A stretch of 64,000 bases of DNA, from positions 4,650,001-4,714,000 of the forward strand of contig NZ_VIVK01000001.1 in assembly GCF_007828865.1 (NCBI RefSeq), in the 5' to 3' direction. Position 1 is the stretch's first letter, and each line of letters opens with the position of its first letter. Made by a program: the position numbers and the translations under genes. A model generated the notes under the pieces. That model searched no databases, was not told where the DNA came from, and was given only the letters and a program-made list of their open reading frames with translations. This stretch comes from Kribbella amoyensis. GTDB taxonomy: Bacteria; Actinomycetota; Actinomycetes; Propionibacteriales; Kribbellaceae. Below, one piece after another: positions 52,889-62,105 of the stretch.

Positions 52889-54484
52889 TCAGCTGGTGAC
52901 GCTGTCGGTGTCGAAGCCGGCCGCCTGCCACTCGGACCAGCTCATCGTCCGGCCCTTGTACGCGAACCGCTTCTGCGCCCCGCCCTCGACCCGATAGCTG
53001 TTCCGGCGGAAGCGCACCGAAGCGTCGTCGGTCGGCGACTTCTTGTTCTCCACGACACCGGTGCTCGCGGTCGCGCCGTCCAGCACGACCTGGTTGCCTT
53101 CGACCACGACATCCCGCAGGACGTACTTCCCCCGTGGGCCCTCACCGCGGGTGCGCGACTGGATCGAGATCCCGTTCCGGTTCGCGCGGACCAGGTTGCC
53201 CACGACGCGAACCCCGGTGGACGTGTTGACGTTGATCCCGCCGCCGTCCCACAGACTCGTCCCCGAACCCCGCCCGGTCCCGAACCCGTTCTTCTCCACC
53301 ACGTTCTGCTCGATCGAGCCCTGGTAGCTGATCTCGTACCGGATCCCGTCCGCCGCGTTGTCCCGGATCCGGTTCGCCACGATCCGCCGGTCGTACTCCG
53401 CGATGTCGCTCCAGAACCCGATCCCGCGGTTCGCCACGATGTCGTTGCCCTCGACCACACCCGACGAGCGGGTCGACTTGATCCCGCCGGACTCCCAGTC
53501 GGCGATCCAGAACCCGTCCGTGTTGTTCCGGGTGACCAGGTTCTCGGTGATGCGGACGTCGGCGGACTTGTACTGCCCGATTCCGAGCTGCCCGTTGTCG
53601 GCGACCGTGTTCCGCTGCAGCTCGGCGCGGTCGCCCTCGATCACCATGATCCCGACGGCGTGGTTCCACCGGACCTCGTTGCTCTCGACCTTCCACCCGG
53701 TCCCGACCTGAAGCGCACCCCCTTGCGGCCGGCTCGCGAAGTGCTCGATCGTCAACCCCCGGACGGTCACGCCGGTGGCCGAGATCTCGATCGCGGTGCG
53801 CGTCTTCGCCATCTCCACCTGGACGCCCGTCGGGTCGTCGGCGAGGTGGATCGCGTTGGCGGCATAGTCGCCGTAGAACGTCCCGGGGACGACGGCATCA
53901 GGCGACATCACCCGGCGCAGGTGCTTCCCGTCGAGGAAGAGTTGCTCACCTGGCCGGCAAGGGTTCGTCGCCTGGTCCTCGCACTGGCCCTTCAACGGAT
54001 ACGCGGGCGGCAGCGCTCCCCGCAGTACCCACGTCGCTCCTTCACGCCGCCAGCCGGTGAGCACGACCGACCCGCTGAGCACGGCCCCTTCTGCGCTGGC
54101 CAATGTCGAACCCTCGGTCGGCCGAATCGCCTTGCCGAGCCGGTACAACCCCTTGGCGAAGCAGAACGTCGACCCCGCCGGATGCCCGTCGATCACTGCC
54201 TGCACGTCAGCGCCGGGCCGCACGGCAATCCCCGTACAAGGTGGCGCACTCGCGGGCCCGGTGGTGCCCAACTCGACCGACGCGGCGGCAGGCGGTGCGG
54301 TAGGAACGGTCACCGTCACCTCTGTCGGCGGTGCATCGCCACCCGCATCGGGCGTGTCGGTACAGCCCGCAACGCCGACCAGAGCGACTGCCAGTCCGAG
54401 CGCAGCCCAGCCCCGTCCTGCACGGACCGAGGCACCCCGGAGCCGCCCCACACCCACCAAGCCCACCGCCCTCACACTGCGCAC
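52889..54484 (-). CDS. Right-handed beta-helix lipoprotein
   Basis: 531-residue lipoprotein (LAVALVGVAGC, lipobox Cys41). After a short Thr/Pro linker the body is a parallel beta-helix with NosD-like repeats: VRGLTIEHFAS, WKVESNEVRWNHAVGIMV, RITENLVTRNNTDGFWIADW, RIVANRIRDNAADGIRYEIS, VRVVGNLVRANRNGISIQSR. Such folds include polysaccharide lyases, epimerases and pectinesterases, but no catalytic set is evident. It is a clear paralogue of the protein at 62544-64000; GTGRGSGTSLWDGGGINVN is shared exactly. GTG starts at 54484 and 54475 are both possible. Confidence 0.85.
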   Translation of the reverse strand: MRSVRAVGLVGVGRLRGASVRAGRGWAALGLAVALVGVAGCTDTPDAGGDAPPTEVTVTVPTAPPAAASVELGTTGPASAPPCTGIAVRPGADVQAVIDGHPAGSTFCFAKGLYRLGKAIRPTEGSTLASAEGAVLSGSVVLTGWRREGATWVLRGALPPAYPLKGQCEDQATNPCRPGEQLFLDGKHLRRVMSPDAVVPGTFYGDYAANAIHLADDPTGVQVEMAKTRTAIEISATGVTVRGLTIEHFASRPQGGALQVGTGWKVESNEVRWNHAVGIMVIEGDRAELQRNTVADNGQLGIGQYKSADVRITENLVTRNNTDGFWIADWESGGIKSTRSSGVVEGNDIVANRGIGFWSDIAEYDRRIVANRIRDNAADGIRYEISYQGSIEQNVVEKNGFGTGRGSGTSLWDGGGINVNTSTGVRVVGNLVRANRNGISIQSRTRGEGPRGKYVLRDVVVEGNQVVLDGATASTGVVENKKSPTDDASVRFRRNSYRVEGGAQKRFAYKGRTMSWSEWQAAGFDTDSVTS

Positions 54485-54619
54485 CCCAGCCGAAGTCGCC
54501 CAACCCTAAACCCTCCTCCCACCGCTCGATGAGAGAAGGGTCTACAGCTACGGGATATCGCCCAAGGCCGCGTCGGCGCCGGGGTTGCCGCGAGCTGAGG
54601 TGATCAGCGGCCGACGTGC

Positions 54620-56026
54620 CTAGCTGAGGTACGTGTCCTTGGCGAGGTTGTACGCCAGGTCCTTCGCCACCTCGAACGCGTCGTCCTCGTCCAGCCGGTG
54701 CTCGAGCACCAGGTTCGCCAGGTACCCGGCGTCGATGCGGCGGGCGAGATCGTGCCGCGCCGGGATCGAGAGGTACGCCCGGGTGTCGTCGACGAAGCCG
54801 GAGGTGTTGTAGAAGCCGGCCGTCTCGGTGACCAGCTCGCGGAACCGGCGCATCCCGTCGGGGCTGTCCAGGAACCACCACGGCGCACCGAGCCGGACGG
54901 TCGGGTAGACCCCGGCCAGCGGCGCGAGCTCCCGCGAGTACACGGTCTCGTCCACCGTGAACAGCACCAGCCGGAACCCCTCGACGTGCCCGAACCGCTC
55001 GAGCACCGGCCGCAGCGACCGGGTGAACTCCGTCGCCACCGGGATGTCGTGGCCCTGGTCCGGCCCGTACGTCGCGTGGATGTCGGGGTGGTGATCCCGC
55101 AGCACACCGGGGTGCAGCTGCATGACCAGCCCGTCCTCGGCGGACATCGTCGCCATCTGGAAGAGCATGTCCCCGGCGAACGCGGCGGTGTCCTCCGCCG
55201 TGACCTCGCCGCGCAGCGCGTTGGCGTAGATCCGCTCGCCCTCCGCGTCGGACAGGGGAGTGGCCGCCGCGCTGAAGTGCCCGTGGTCGGTCGCTCGCGC
55301 CCCCGCGGCGATGAACGCCTGACGACGCTGCCGCAGCGCCTGCAGGAACCCGGCGTACGTCGTGGTGTCGGTGTCCGCGAGCTCGCCGAGCCGCTGGATC
55401 AGGTCGCTCCACCCGGGCCGGTCGACGTACGCGACGGCGTCGGGCCGGAACGTCGGGATCACCCGGCCGGGCAGGTCCGCGGCCACCTTCGCGTGCGGGG
55501 CCAGGTCGTCGGTCGCCGCGTCGGTGGTGGAGATCAGCTCGATGTTGAAGGTGTCGAGCAGCGCCCGCGGCCGGAAGTCGGGCTGGGCCAGCCGCGCCGA
55601 GATCTCGTCGTACAGCGCGTCGGCCGTCTCGGCGGACGGCGCCACGGTCAGCCCGAGGACCTCGGCGAACTCGTGCTCCAGCCAGTACCGGCTCGGGGTC
55701 GCGCGGAGCAGGTGCCAGTGCGAGCAGAACTCGCGCCAGATCTCGCGTGGCTCGGCGGCCGGCTTGCCGTCCCGGCGGGGCAGGCCGAGGCGGTCCGGCG
55801 CGACGCCCTGGGAGATCAGCATCCGGGTCACGTAGTGGTCCGGGACCACCAGCAGGTCGGCCGGGTTACCGAACGCCTCGTCGGCGGCGAACAGGTTCGC
55901 GTCGACGTGGCCGTGCAGGCACAGCAGCGGCAGGTCCTTGGTCGACCGGTGGATCCGGCGGGCGAGATCGCGCGCCTCGCCGGCCGGCAGGGCGCGGTCC
56001 GGGTGGGGCTGCAGGGGCTTCGGCAT
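54620..56026 (-). CDS. uxaC: Glucuronate (uronate) isomerase
   Basis: 468-residue amidohydrolase-fold isomerase converting D-glucuronate to D-fructuronate (and D-galacturonate to D-tagaturonate), the first step of hexuronate breakdown. CLHGHVDANLFAADEAFGNP carries the metal-binding HxH. EFCSHWHLLRATPSRYWLEH, LLDTFNIELISTTDAA, VIPTFRPDA and ARHDLARRIDAGYL are family-conserved. The ATG at 56026 follows GGAGGATCC. Divergent from the LacI-type regulator, with a palindromic candidate operator in the shared promoter. Confidence 0.95.
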   Translation of the reverse strand: MPKPLQPHPDRALPAGEARDLARRIHRSTKDLPLLCLHGHVDANLFAADEAFGNPADLLVVPDHYVTRMLISQGVAPDRLGLPRRDGKPAAEPREIWREFCSHWHLLRATPSRYWLEHEFAEVLGLTVAPSAETADALYDEISARLAQPDFRPRALLDTFNIELISTTDAATDDLAPHAKVAADLPGRVIPTFRPDAVAYVDRPGWSDLIQRLGELADTDTTTYAGFLQALRQRRQAFIAAGARATDHGHFSAAATPLSDAEGERIYANALRGEVTAEDTAAFAGDMLFQMATMSAEDGLVMQLHPGVLRDHHPDIHATYGPDQGHDIPVATEFTRSLRPVLERFGHVEGFRLVLFTVDETVYSRELAPLAGVYPTVRLGAPWWFLDSPDGMRRFRELVTETAGFYNTSGFVDDTRAYLSIPARHDLARRIDAGYLANLVLEHRLDEDDAFEVAKDLAYNLAKDTYLS

Positions 56027-56062
56027 CGGATCCTCCACGACTCGGCTGCAACAACTACCGCA

Positions 56063-56078
56063 AAGGATTGCAGTCCTT
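56063..56078. promoter_or_regulatory. Candidate LacI-family operator
   Basis: AAGGATTGCAGTCCTT is a 16-bp near-perfect palindrome with a central TGCA, the symmetry expected for a LacI-family dimer. It lies 37 bp upstream of uxaC and about 100 bp upstream of the regulator gene, so it could control both. A possible -35 (TTGACA) for the regulator follows at about 56106. Confidence 0.55.
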
Positions 56079-56179
56079 GTTTTACAGCACAAGTCGGGGT
56101 GTCGATTGACACGGCACTACAACCGATTGCACACTCGGCGGACCAGCATTCGACCCAGGACTCGACTCGGGAGGTGGGC

Positions 56180-57175
56180 GTGGCCGCGACCATCCGCGAC
56201 GTCGCCCGGCTGGCGGGCGTGTCCACCTCGACCGTCTCCCGCGCCCTCTCGGTGCCCGAGCTGGTGAACGCCGCGACCCGGGCGAAGGTCCAGTCCGCCG
56301 CCGCCTCCCTCGGGTACGCGCCGAACCGCGCGGCCCGCGGCCTCATCACCGGCCGGACCGGGAATCTTGGTCTGGTGCTGCCGGATCTGGCCAACCCGTT
56401 CTTCCCGAGTGTGGTCAAGGGCGTCCAGGCGCGGGCCCGGGCGGCCGACGTCGCCGTGTTCGTCGCCGACACCGACGAGGACGACCTGGCCGAGATCGGA
56501 CTCGTCCGCGCCCTGGCGAAACAGGTCGACGGGCTGATCCTGTGTTCCCCGCGCTCCACCGACGACGAGCTGCGCGAAATCGCGGCCGAGACCACGGTCG
56601 TCCTGGTGAACCGGCTGGTCGACGATCTGCCGGCGGTGGTGTTCGACCACCGCGACGGGATGCGGCAGGCCGTCGCCCACCTGGTCGCGCTCGGGCATCG
56701 CCGGATCGCCTGGGTCGGCGGACCGGCGAACTCCTGGTCCAGCGAGCAACGTGGTGCCGGCCTGGCCGCCGCGGCCGCCGCCCAGGGGGTCGAGCTGGTC
56801 GAGGTCGGCCACTTCCCGCCGTACTACGACGGAGGCATGGCCGCCGCGGACCAGGTCGTCGCGACCGGTGCGACCGCGGTGATCACGTACAACGACCTGG
56901 TCGCGATCGGCCTGCTCGGCCGGCTCCACTTCCGCGGGTTCTTCGTCCCCGACGACCTGAGCGTGGTGGGGATCGACGACATCGAGATGGCCGCGATGGC
57001 CCGGCCGACCCTGACCACGGTCCGGCTCCCGAAGCAGCAGGCCGGCCGGATTGCGGTGGAGCTGCTGCTCAGCCTGCTGGACATCCCCGCTTCCACCGAG
57101 CGGGAGAGGCCTGCCCACCGAGCCCTGACCGGCGAGCTGATGGTCCGCGACTCCACCGCGGACGCCGCCCGATGA
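56180..57175 (+). CDS. LacI-family transcriptional regulator
   Basis: 331-residue repressor-type protein. The HTH at about 3-24 is ATIRDVARLAGVSTSTVSRA, followed by the hinge LGYAPNRAARGLITGRTGNL. The periplasmic-binding-like effector domain includes LVLPDLANPFFPSVVKGVQA, HRRIAWVGGPANSWSS and DLSVVGIDDIEMAAMARP. GTG at 56180 is chosen because GGGAGG lies six bases upstream and the HTH starts at residue 3; GTG at 56174 is the alternative. Position between uxaC and uxuB suggests it senses a hexuronate or pathway intermediate. Confidence 0.92.
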   Translation: MAATIRDVARLAGVSTSTVSRALSVPELVNAATRAKVQSAAASLGYAPNRAARGLITGRTGNLGLVLPDLANPFFPSVVKGVQARARAADVAVFVADTDEDDLAEIGLVRALAKQVDGLILCSPRSTDDELREIAAETTVVLVNRLVDDLPAVVFDHRDGMRQAVAHLVALGHRRIAWVGGPANSWSSEQRGAGLAAAAAAQGVELVEVGHFPPYYDGGMAAADQVVATGATAVITYNDLVAIGLLGRLHFRGFFVPDDLSVVGIDDIEMAAMARPTLTTVRLPKQQAGRIAVELLLSLLDIPASTERERPAHRALTGELMVRDSTADAAR

Positions 57176-57266
57176 GACCTGTCCACGACGATCCGGGGCG
57201 CGGTACTCGCCGTGCCCCGGCGACCGCACGTATCCGCGCACACGCCGCCACAGCGGAGGTATCGGC

Positions 57267-58667
57267 ATGAACCGCCTCGACCTGACCACCCTGACCGAGC
57301 TGCCCACCGGGCCGGCCGTCGATCCGCGCGGTCTCACCGTCGGCATCGTCCACCTCGGCATCGGTGCGTTCCACCGGGCCCACCAGGCGGTGTTCACCGA
57401 GCAGGCCGCCCGGATCAGCGGCGACACCCGGTGGGGGATCACCGGGGTCAGCCAGCGGTCCACCACGGTCCGCGACCAGCTCGCCCCGCAGGACGGCCTG
57501 TACTCCGTCCTCACCCGCGGCCAGGGCGACCCGTCGATCGAGGTGATCGGCAGCGTCCGCGACGTGCTCACCGTCCCGGAGGACCCGGACGCCGTGGTCG
57601 CGCGGATCGCCGACCCCGCGGTCTCCGTCGTCACGCTCACCGTGACCGAGAAGGGGTATCGCGCGTCCGGTGACGGCCTCAACCTGGCCGACCCGGAGAT
57701 CCAGGCCGACCTGGCCGGGCGCTCCCCGCGGACCGTCGTCGGCCAGCTTGCCGCCGGTCTGGCCCGCCGCGCCGAGCACGGCGAGCCGCTGACGATCCTG
57801 TCCTGCGACAACCTCGTTGCCAACGGCCCCTTTCTTCGCAGGCTCGTCCAGGACTACGCCGAGGCGGCCGACCTGAAGGGCCTGGCCGAGCAGCTCGAGC
57901 TGGCCACGTTCCCGGCGAGCATGGTGGACCGCATCGTCCCGGCGACCACGGAGACCGACCGCGCCGAAGCGGCCCGCCTCCTCGGTGTCCGTGACGAGGC
58001 CGTCGTCGTCGCCGAGCCGTTCCTGCAGTGGGTCATCGAGGACGAGTTCGCCGGTCCCCGCCCTGCCTGGGAGTCCGCGGGTGCCGTCCTCACCCGGGAC
58101 GTCGCCCCGTGGGAGCAGGCCAAGCTCCGGATGCTCAACGCGACCCACTCGATGCTCGCGTACCTCGGCGCGCTCCGCGGGTACGAGACGATCGCCGAGG
58201 CGGTCCGCGACGAAGAGCTCTCCGGTCTCGCGCAGGACCTGATGCGGACCGACGTGATCCCGACCCTGACCCCGCCCGACGGCCTCGACCTCCCGGCGTA
58301 CGGCGCCAGCGTCCTCGAGCGCTTCGCCAACCCGGCCCTCAAGCACCGCACGGCCCAGGTCGCGATGGACGGCTCGGTCAAGCTCCCCGTCCGCCTCCTC
58401 GGCACGGTCCGCGACCGCCTCTCCGCCGGAGCCGAGCCCACCGTCATCTCCCTCGCGGTCGCGGCGTGGATGGTCTACGTCGCCAAGTCCGCCGAGGTCG
58501 ACGACCCGCAGGCGACCCGGCTCAAGTCCGCCTTGGAGGGTGTGACCACAGCCACCGCGACGGTCGACGCCCTGCTGTCCGTCGAAACGATCTTCACCCC
58601 CGACCTCCGCGACAACGACGTTTTCCGCAGCCTGCTGGTCGACCATGTCACCCGCCTGACCAGCTGA
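57267..58667 (+). CDS. uxuB: Fructuronate reductase (mannitol dehydrogenase family)
   Basis: 466-residue NAD-dependent polyol/hexuronate dehydrogenase. IVHLGIGAFHRAHQA is the N-terminal nucleotide-binding motif. VTLTVTEKGY, LSCDNLVANG and FPASMVDRIVPAT are family signatures. The catalytic KLRMLNATHSMLAYLG gives Lys286, Asn291 and His294. Assigned as fructuronate reductase (D-fructuronate to D-mannonate) because uxaC is adjacent; mannitol dehydrogenase activity cannot be excluded from sequence alone. No mannonate dehydratase is in the window. Confidence 0.88.
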   Translation: MNRLDLTTLTELPTGPAVDPRGLTVGIVHLGIGAFHRAHQAVFTEQAARISGDTRWGITGVSQRSTTVRDQLAPQDGLYSVLTRGQGDPSIEVIGSVRDVLTVPEDPDAVVARIADPAVSVVTLTVTEKGYRASGDGLNLADPEIQADLAGRSPRTVVGQLAAGLARRAEHGEPLTILSCDNLVANGPFLRRLVQDYAEAADLKGLAEQLELATFPASMVDRIVPATTETDRAEAARLLGVRDEAVVVAEPFLQWVIEDEFAGPRPAWESAGAVLTRDVAPWEQAKLRMLNATHSMLAYLGALRGYETIAEAVRDEELSGLAQDLMRTDVIPTLTPPDGLDLPAYGASVLERFANPALKHRTAQVAMDGSVKLPVRLLGTVRDRLSAGAEPTVISLAVAAWMVYVAKSAEVDDPQATRLKSALEGVTTATATVDALLSVETIFTPDLRDNDVFRSLLVDHVTRLTS

Positions 58668-58675
58668 CCTCGGCT

Positions 58676-58704
58676 GCGCGCTCCTCCAGACTGTGGGAGC
58701 GCGC
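58676..58704 (+). terminator. Terminator after uxuB
   Basis: GCGCGCTCC (58676-58684) pairs with GGAGCGCGC (58696-58704), followed by CTTGTT. It starts 8 bp after the uxuB stop and ends just before the Zur-type box of the next operon. Confidence 0.75.
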
Positions 58705-58709
58705 CTTGT

Positions 58710-58724
58710 TGATAATGATTGTCA
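58710..58724 (+). promoter_or_regulatory. Zur-type operator overlapping a promoter
   Basis: TGATAATGATTGTCA is a 15-bp imperfect palindrome (TGAnAATnATTnTCA) matching actinobacterial zinc-uptake-regulator boxes. It contains TAATGAT, a plausible -10, so a bound repressor would block initiation. It lies 15 bp before the first gene of a transporter plus cysteine-free S18 operon, the classic zinc-starvation gene set. A Fur-type iron box is the alternative; the S18 paralogue argues for zinc. Confidence 0.7.
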
Positions 58725-58739
58725 TGTACAGTTCGGCGG

Positions 58740-59183
58740 GTGCCGCCTGTCTATGACGCTGATGCCGAAGATTTCCTCCGCTGGCCACCCCTGCTCAGGG
58801 ATCCCTTGGGTGCCGAGTTGGTCGACGCCGCGGCGCCGCAGCGGGGTGAGCGTGTCCTCGACGCCTGCTCAGGCGCGGGCGGCTCGGCCCTCCCGGCGGC
58901 GCGCAGGGTAGGAGCGGCCGGACGCGTCGATGCCGTCGATCTGACGACGCACCTGGTGCAACGACCGGAGGTCGCCGCAAAGCAGGCCGGCCTTCAGCAC
59001 CTGCACGCCCACACGGCTGACGTCACCAATCGCGGCGCGATGGCGTTCGTCGGGTTGGTGTACGAAGCGGTCGGGACGGTCCGGCCGGAGGTGACTCCGC
59101 CGCTGCGCTTGCGGCACGGTTGGGAACTCGTTGCCGACTCACTGATCGCGACCGGCCACGTCGACGGTGTGGTGGCGGCGTGA
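58740..59183 (+). pseudogene. Truncated SAM-dependent methyltransferase
   Basis: 147-residue product. The first 95 residues are the start of a class I methyltransferase: VYDADAEDFLRWPPLLRDPL, then motif I VLDACSGAGGSALPAARRVG and motif II VDAVDLT. After HTADV the sequence jumps to a helical C-terminal piece (RLRHGWELVADSLIATGHVD). Roughly half of the usual 260-270 residues, including the catalytic core after motif II, is absent, yet the frame stays open. Probably a remnant after in-frame internal deletion, kept because its stop overlaps the permease start (GTGA) and couples translation. GTG 58740 is the likely start. Confidence 0.65.
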
Positions 59184-60268
59184 CCGAGGTTGCCGAGGCG
59201 GTCCGGACGGACGAGCTTGCCCCCGGGGCGCCGCGACGCCGGGGGATCGTGCTGGCGTCGACGGGCCTGTTGCTGGTCCTGCTCGCCTCGGTGATCGTCG
59301 CGATCGGTTTGGGACCGGCGGCGATCTCGCCGGCGGACACGGCGCGGTACCTGTGGGCCGCGATCAGTGGAGGCACGATCACCGCTGACGAGGTCTCGAC
59401 GTACCAGATCATCTGGCAGATCAGGACGCCTCGCGTACTGCTTGCCGCGATCGTGGGCGCCGGGCTGAGCGCTGTCGGTGTCGCGGTGCAGGCGTTGGTG
59501 CGCAACCCGCTCGCGGATCCGTACGTGCTCGGGATCTCGTCCGGGGCGTCGGTGGGCGCTGTCGGGGTGATGATCACCGGGTCGCTGGCCGGGCTTGGCG
59601 TGTACGCGCTGTCGGCCGGTGCGTTCGCCGGGGCGATGCTGGCGTCGATCCTGGTGTACCTGGCCGCCCGTCAACAGGCCACGCTGTCGCCGTTGCGGCT
59701 GGTACTGACCGGGGTGGCGATGTCGTTCGGTCTGCAGGCCGTCATGAGTCTGCTGGTCTACCTGGTGCCGAACAGCGAGTCGACCAGCACGGTCCTCTAC
59801 TGGTCGATGGGCAGCTTCGGCGCCGCGACCTGGTCGACCCTGCCCATCGTCTGCGTGGTCGTGGTCGGGATGCTCGAGGTGCTGCGCCGGCGGAGCCGAT
59901 CCCTCGACGTGATGGCGCTCGGGGACGAGACAGCCGCCAGCCTCGGTACCTCGCCGGACCGGTTGCGCAAGGAGTTGTTGCTGCTGTCATCGATCACCAC
60001 GGGCGCGATGGTCGCGGTGAGCGGGGCGATCGGGTTCGTCGGCCTGGTCATGCCGCATCTGGTCCGGCTCGTGGTCGGCGCGCGGCATGCCCGGGTGACC
60101 GTTCTGACCGCGCTCGTCGGGGCCGTCTTCATGGTCTGGGCCGATCTGCTCGCGCGGACGGTGGTGGCGCCGCGCGAACTTCCGCTCGGCGTGATCACGG
60201 CACTGATCGGCGTACCGGTGTTCGTGGCCCTGATGCGGCGACGCGGCTACCTGTTCGGAGGACGCTGA
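59180..60268 (+). CDS. FecCD/BtuC-type ABC transporter permease
   Basis: 362-residue membrane permease of the metallophore/cobalamin import family with about ten helices. It has the typical YQIIWQIRTPRVLLAAIVGA, VQALVRNPLADPYVLGISSG and GAIGFVGLVMPHLVRLVVGA segments, and the ATPase-coupling loop near LGDETAASLGT. GTG 59180 overlaps the methyltransferase-remnant stop. It works with the ATPase and lipoprotein encoded next. Zur-box control suggests uptake of zinc or a zinc-chelate. Confidence 0.93.
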   Translation: MTEVAEAVRTDELAPGAPRRRGIVLASTGLLLVLLASVIVAIGLGPAAISPADTARYLWAAISGGTITADEVSTYQIIWQIRTPRVLLAAIVGAGLSAVGVAVQALVRNPLADPYVLGISSGASVGAVGVMITGSLAGLGVYALSAGAFAGAMLASILVYLAARQQATLSPLRLVLTGVAMSFGLQAVMSLLVYLVPNSESTSTVLYWSMGSFGAATWSTLPIVCVVVVGMLEVLRRRSRSLDVMALGDETAASLGTSPDRLRKELLLLSSITTGAMVAVSGAIGFVGLVMPHLVRLVVGARHARVTVLTALVGAVFMVWADLLARTVVAPRELPLGVITALIGVPVFVALMRRRGYLFGGR

Positions 60269-60269
60269 C

Positions 60270-61058
60270 GTGGAACTCGCCTTGGAGCACGTGGATCTCG
60301 ACCTCGACGGCCGCAAGATCCTGCGAGACCTGTCCCTGCAGGTCGGCAGCGGTGAGGTCGTCGGGCTGGTAGGACCCAACGGAAGCGGCAAGTCCACTGC
60401 ACTGCGCAGCATCTACCGCGCTTTGCGGCCGAAGACGGGAGTGGTCCGGGTCGGCAGGACGGACGTCGCCTCCCTGTCGTTGCGGCGCAGTGCGCAGCTT
60501 GTTGCCGCGGTCACCCAGGAAGCCGGCATCGAGCTGGACTTCACGGTCGAGGAGGTCGTCGCGCTCGGCCGGGCCCCGTACCTCAAGGGCACCGAGCCGC
60601 TGACCGCGCGGGAGGTCGAGCTCTGCACGGCGGCGATGCGGCGTCTCGATGTCGAGCGGCTGGCACGTCGCAGCATCATGACGCTGTCCGGCGGCGAGCG
60701 GCAGCGGGTACTGATCGCCCGGGCGCTCGTCCAGGAGCCGGAGGTCCTGGTCCTCGACGAGCCGACCAACCACCTCGACATCCGTCATCAGCTCGAACTC
60801 CTGTCGCTGTTGCGAGGCCTGGGACCGACCGTCCTGGTCGTTCTGCACGATCTCAATCTGGCCGCGGCCGCCTGCGATCGGCTCGCTGTGTTGTCCGGCG
60901 GTGCGCTGGTCGCCAGCGGCACGCCGGAGTCGGTACTCACCGAGGAGCTGATGGCCTCCGTGTTCGGCGTGCGCGCCAGCGTCGTCCGTCATCCCCTGAC
61001 CGGGGATCCCCAACTTCTGTACTCCGTGACCGCTCAACCTGTGAAGGACGCCCACTGA
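60270..61058 (+). CDS. FecE/FepC-type ABC transporter ATPase
   Basis: 262-residue ATPase for the adjacent permease. Walker A GPNGSGKST is at 35-43, Q-loop VTQEAG at about 81-86, signature LSGGERQR at 139-146, Walker B VLVLDEPT at 159-166, and H-loop VLHDLN. The GTG start lies 1 bp after the permease stop, and its stop overlaps the binding-protein ATG (TGATG). Confidence 0.95.
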   Translation: MELALEHVDLDLDGRKILRDLSLQVGSGEVVGLVGPNGSGKSTALRSIYRALRPKTGVVRVGRTDVASLSLRRSAQLVAAVTQEAGIELDFTVEEVVALGRAPYLKGTEPLTAREVELCTAAMRRLDVERLARRSIMTLSGGERQRVLIARALVQEPEVLVLDEPTNHLDIRHQLELLSLLRGLGPTVLVVLHDLNLAAAACDRLAVLSGGALVASGTPESVLTEELMASVFGVRASVVRHPLTGDPQLLYSVTAQPVKDAH

Positions 61059-62053
61059 TGTTCGCGCATGAACGACCCGTACGAACCACGCTCGCCGCCG
61101 CTGTCGTGGCCGCCTTGCTGGCCGGCTGCGGCGCCTCGGTCCAGGACGACCCGCAAGCCTCCGATCGCGTGCAGGTGATGCGATGCGGGGAATCGGTCGA
61201 GTACCGCAAACCCGAACGTGCGGTCGCGTACGAGGGTGGCAGCGCGGACAAGTTGTTCTCGCTCGGCCTGGTCGATCAGGTCGCCGGGTACGTGATGCCG
61301 CCGGCCAATCCGCCGGTGAGTGAGTCGCCCTGGGCCGCCGACTACGCGAAGGTGAAGATGCTGAGCGACGACCTGCTCAACAAGGAGGTCGTCGTCGAGG
61401 CCCGGGCCGACCTCGTGGTCGCGGGATGGCGGTCCGGATTCAGCGAGCAGCGCGGAATCACGCCGGAGATCCTCGACGGGCTCAGCATCCAGAGCTTCAT
61501 GCATTCCGAGAGCTGCTACAACTACCCGGGCTTCCCGCAGAAGCTGCCCCCGTTCGAGGCGCTGTACTCCGACCTCGAACGCCTGGGCCAGATCTTCGGT
61601 GTCTCCGGCAAGGCCACCGAGGTCGTCGGTGGGTTGAAGCAGCGGGTCGGGAAGGTGGTCGAGCAGGCGCCGAAGGAGAACCCGGTGTCGGTGTTCCTCT
61701 ACGACTCGGGCACCGACCAGCCGTTCACCGCGGGCAACCAGGTACCGCCGAACGACATCATCAAGCTCGCCGGCGGACGCAACATCTTCGCCGGTCTCGA
61801 GCAGCGCTGGACCCAGGTCGGCTGGGAGGCGGTCGCGAAGGCGGCGCCGGAAGTGATCATCATCCTCGACTACGGCGACCAGCCGGCCGCGAAGAAGATC
61901 GAGTTCCTGAAGACCTCCGCCCGCACGAAGAACCTGCCCGCCGTGAAGAACAACAAGTTCTTCGTCCTCGACTACAACGAGGGCATCAGCGGACCCCGCA
62001 ACATCGACGGCCTGGAGAAGTTCGCCACCTATGTCCGCGGCCTCCAACGGTGA
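61058..62053 (+). CDS. Metal-chelate substrate-binding lipoprotein
   Basis: 331-residue class III periplasmic-binding protein anchored by a lipobox (AALLAGC, Cys24). Two-lobed fold signs are ERAVAYEGGSADKLFSLGLV, VVVEARADLVVAG, the long spacer helix near FEALYSDLERLGQIFGVSGK, and PEVIIILDYGDQ. It should deliver the ligand to the FecCD-type permease. Ligand not predictable; a zinc-metallophore complex is suggested by the operon's Zur-type box and the S18 gene that follows. Confidence 0.92.
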   Translation: MFAHERPVRTTLAAAVVAALLAGCGASVQDDPQASDRVQVMRCGESVEYRKPERAVAYEGGSADKLFSLGLVDQVAGYVMPPANPPVSESPWAADYAKVKMLSDDLLNKEVVVEARADLVVAGWRSGFSEQRGITPEILDGLSIQSFMHSESCYNYPGFPQKLPPFEALYSDLERLGQIFGVSGKATEVVGGLKQRVGKVVEQAPKENPVSVFLYDSGTDQPFTAGNQVPPNDIIKLAGGRNIFAGLEQRWTQVGWEAVAKAAPEVIIILDYGDQPAAKKIEFLKTSARTKNLPAVKNNKFFVLDYNEGISGPRNIDGLEKFATYVRGLQR

Positions 62054-62105
62054 ACCCGTCCGCGAACGAGCACCGGAACGAGTGCCGCGAGGAAGGAGGC
62101 CAGTG

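Noticed and set aside
58710..58724. Fur iron box as the main reading of the AT-rich palindrome
   Set aside because: The operon includes a cysteine-free S18, a marker of zinc starvation, and the TGA...ATnATT...TCA layout fits Zur better; kept only as an alternative.
58724..58756. ATG opening an 11-codon frame right after the Zur-type box
   Set aside because: Too short, no ribosome-binding site, and it would overlap the GTG start of the methyltransferase remnant in another frame.
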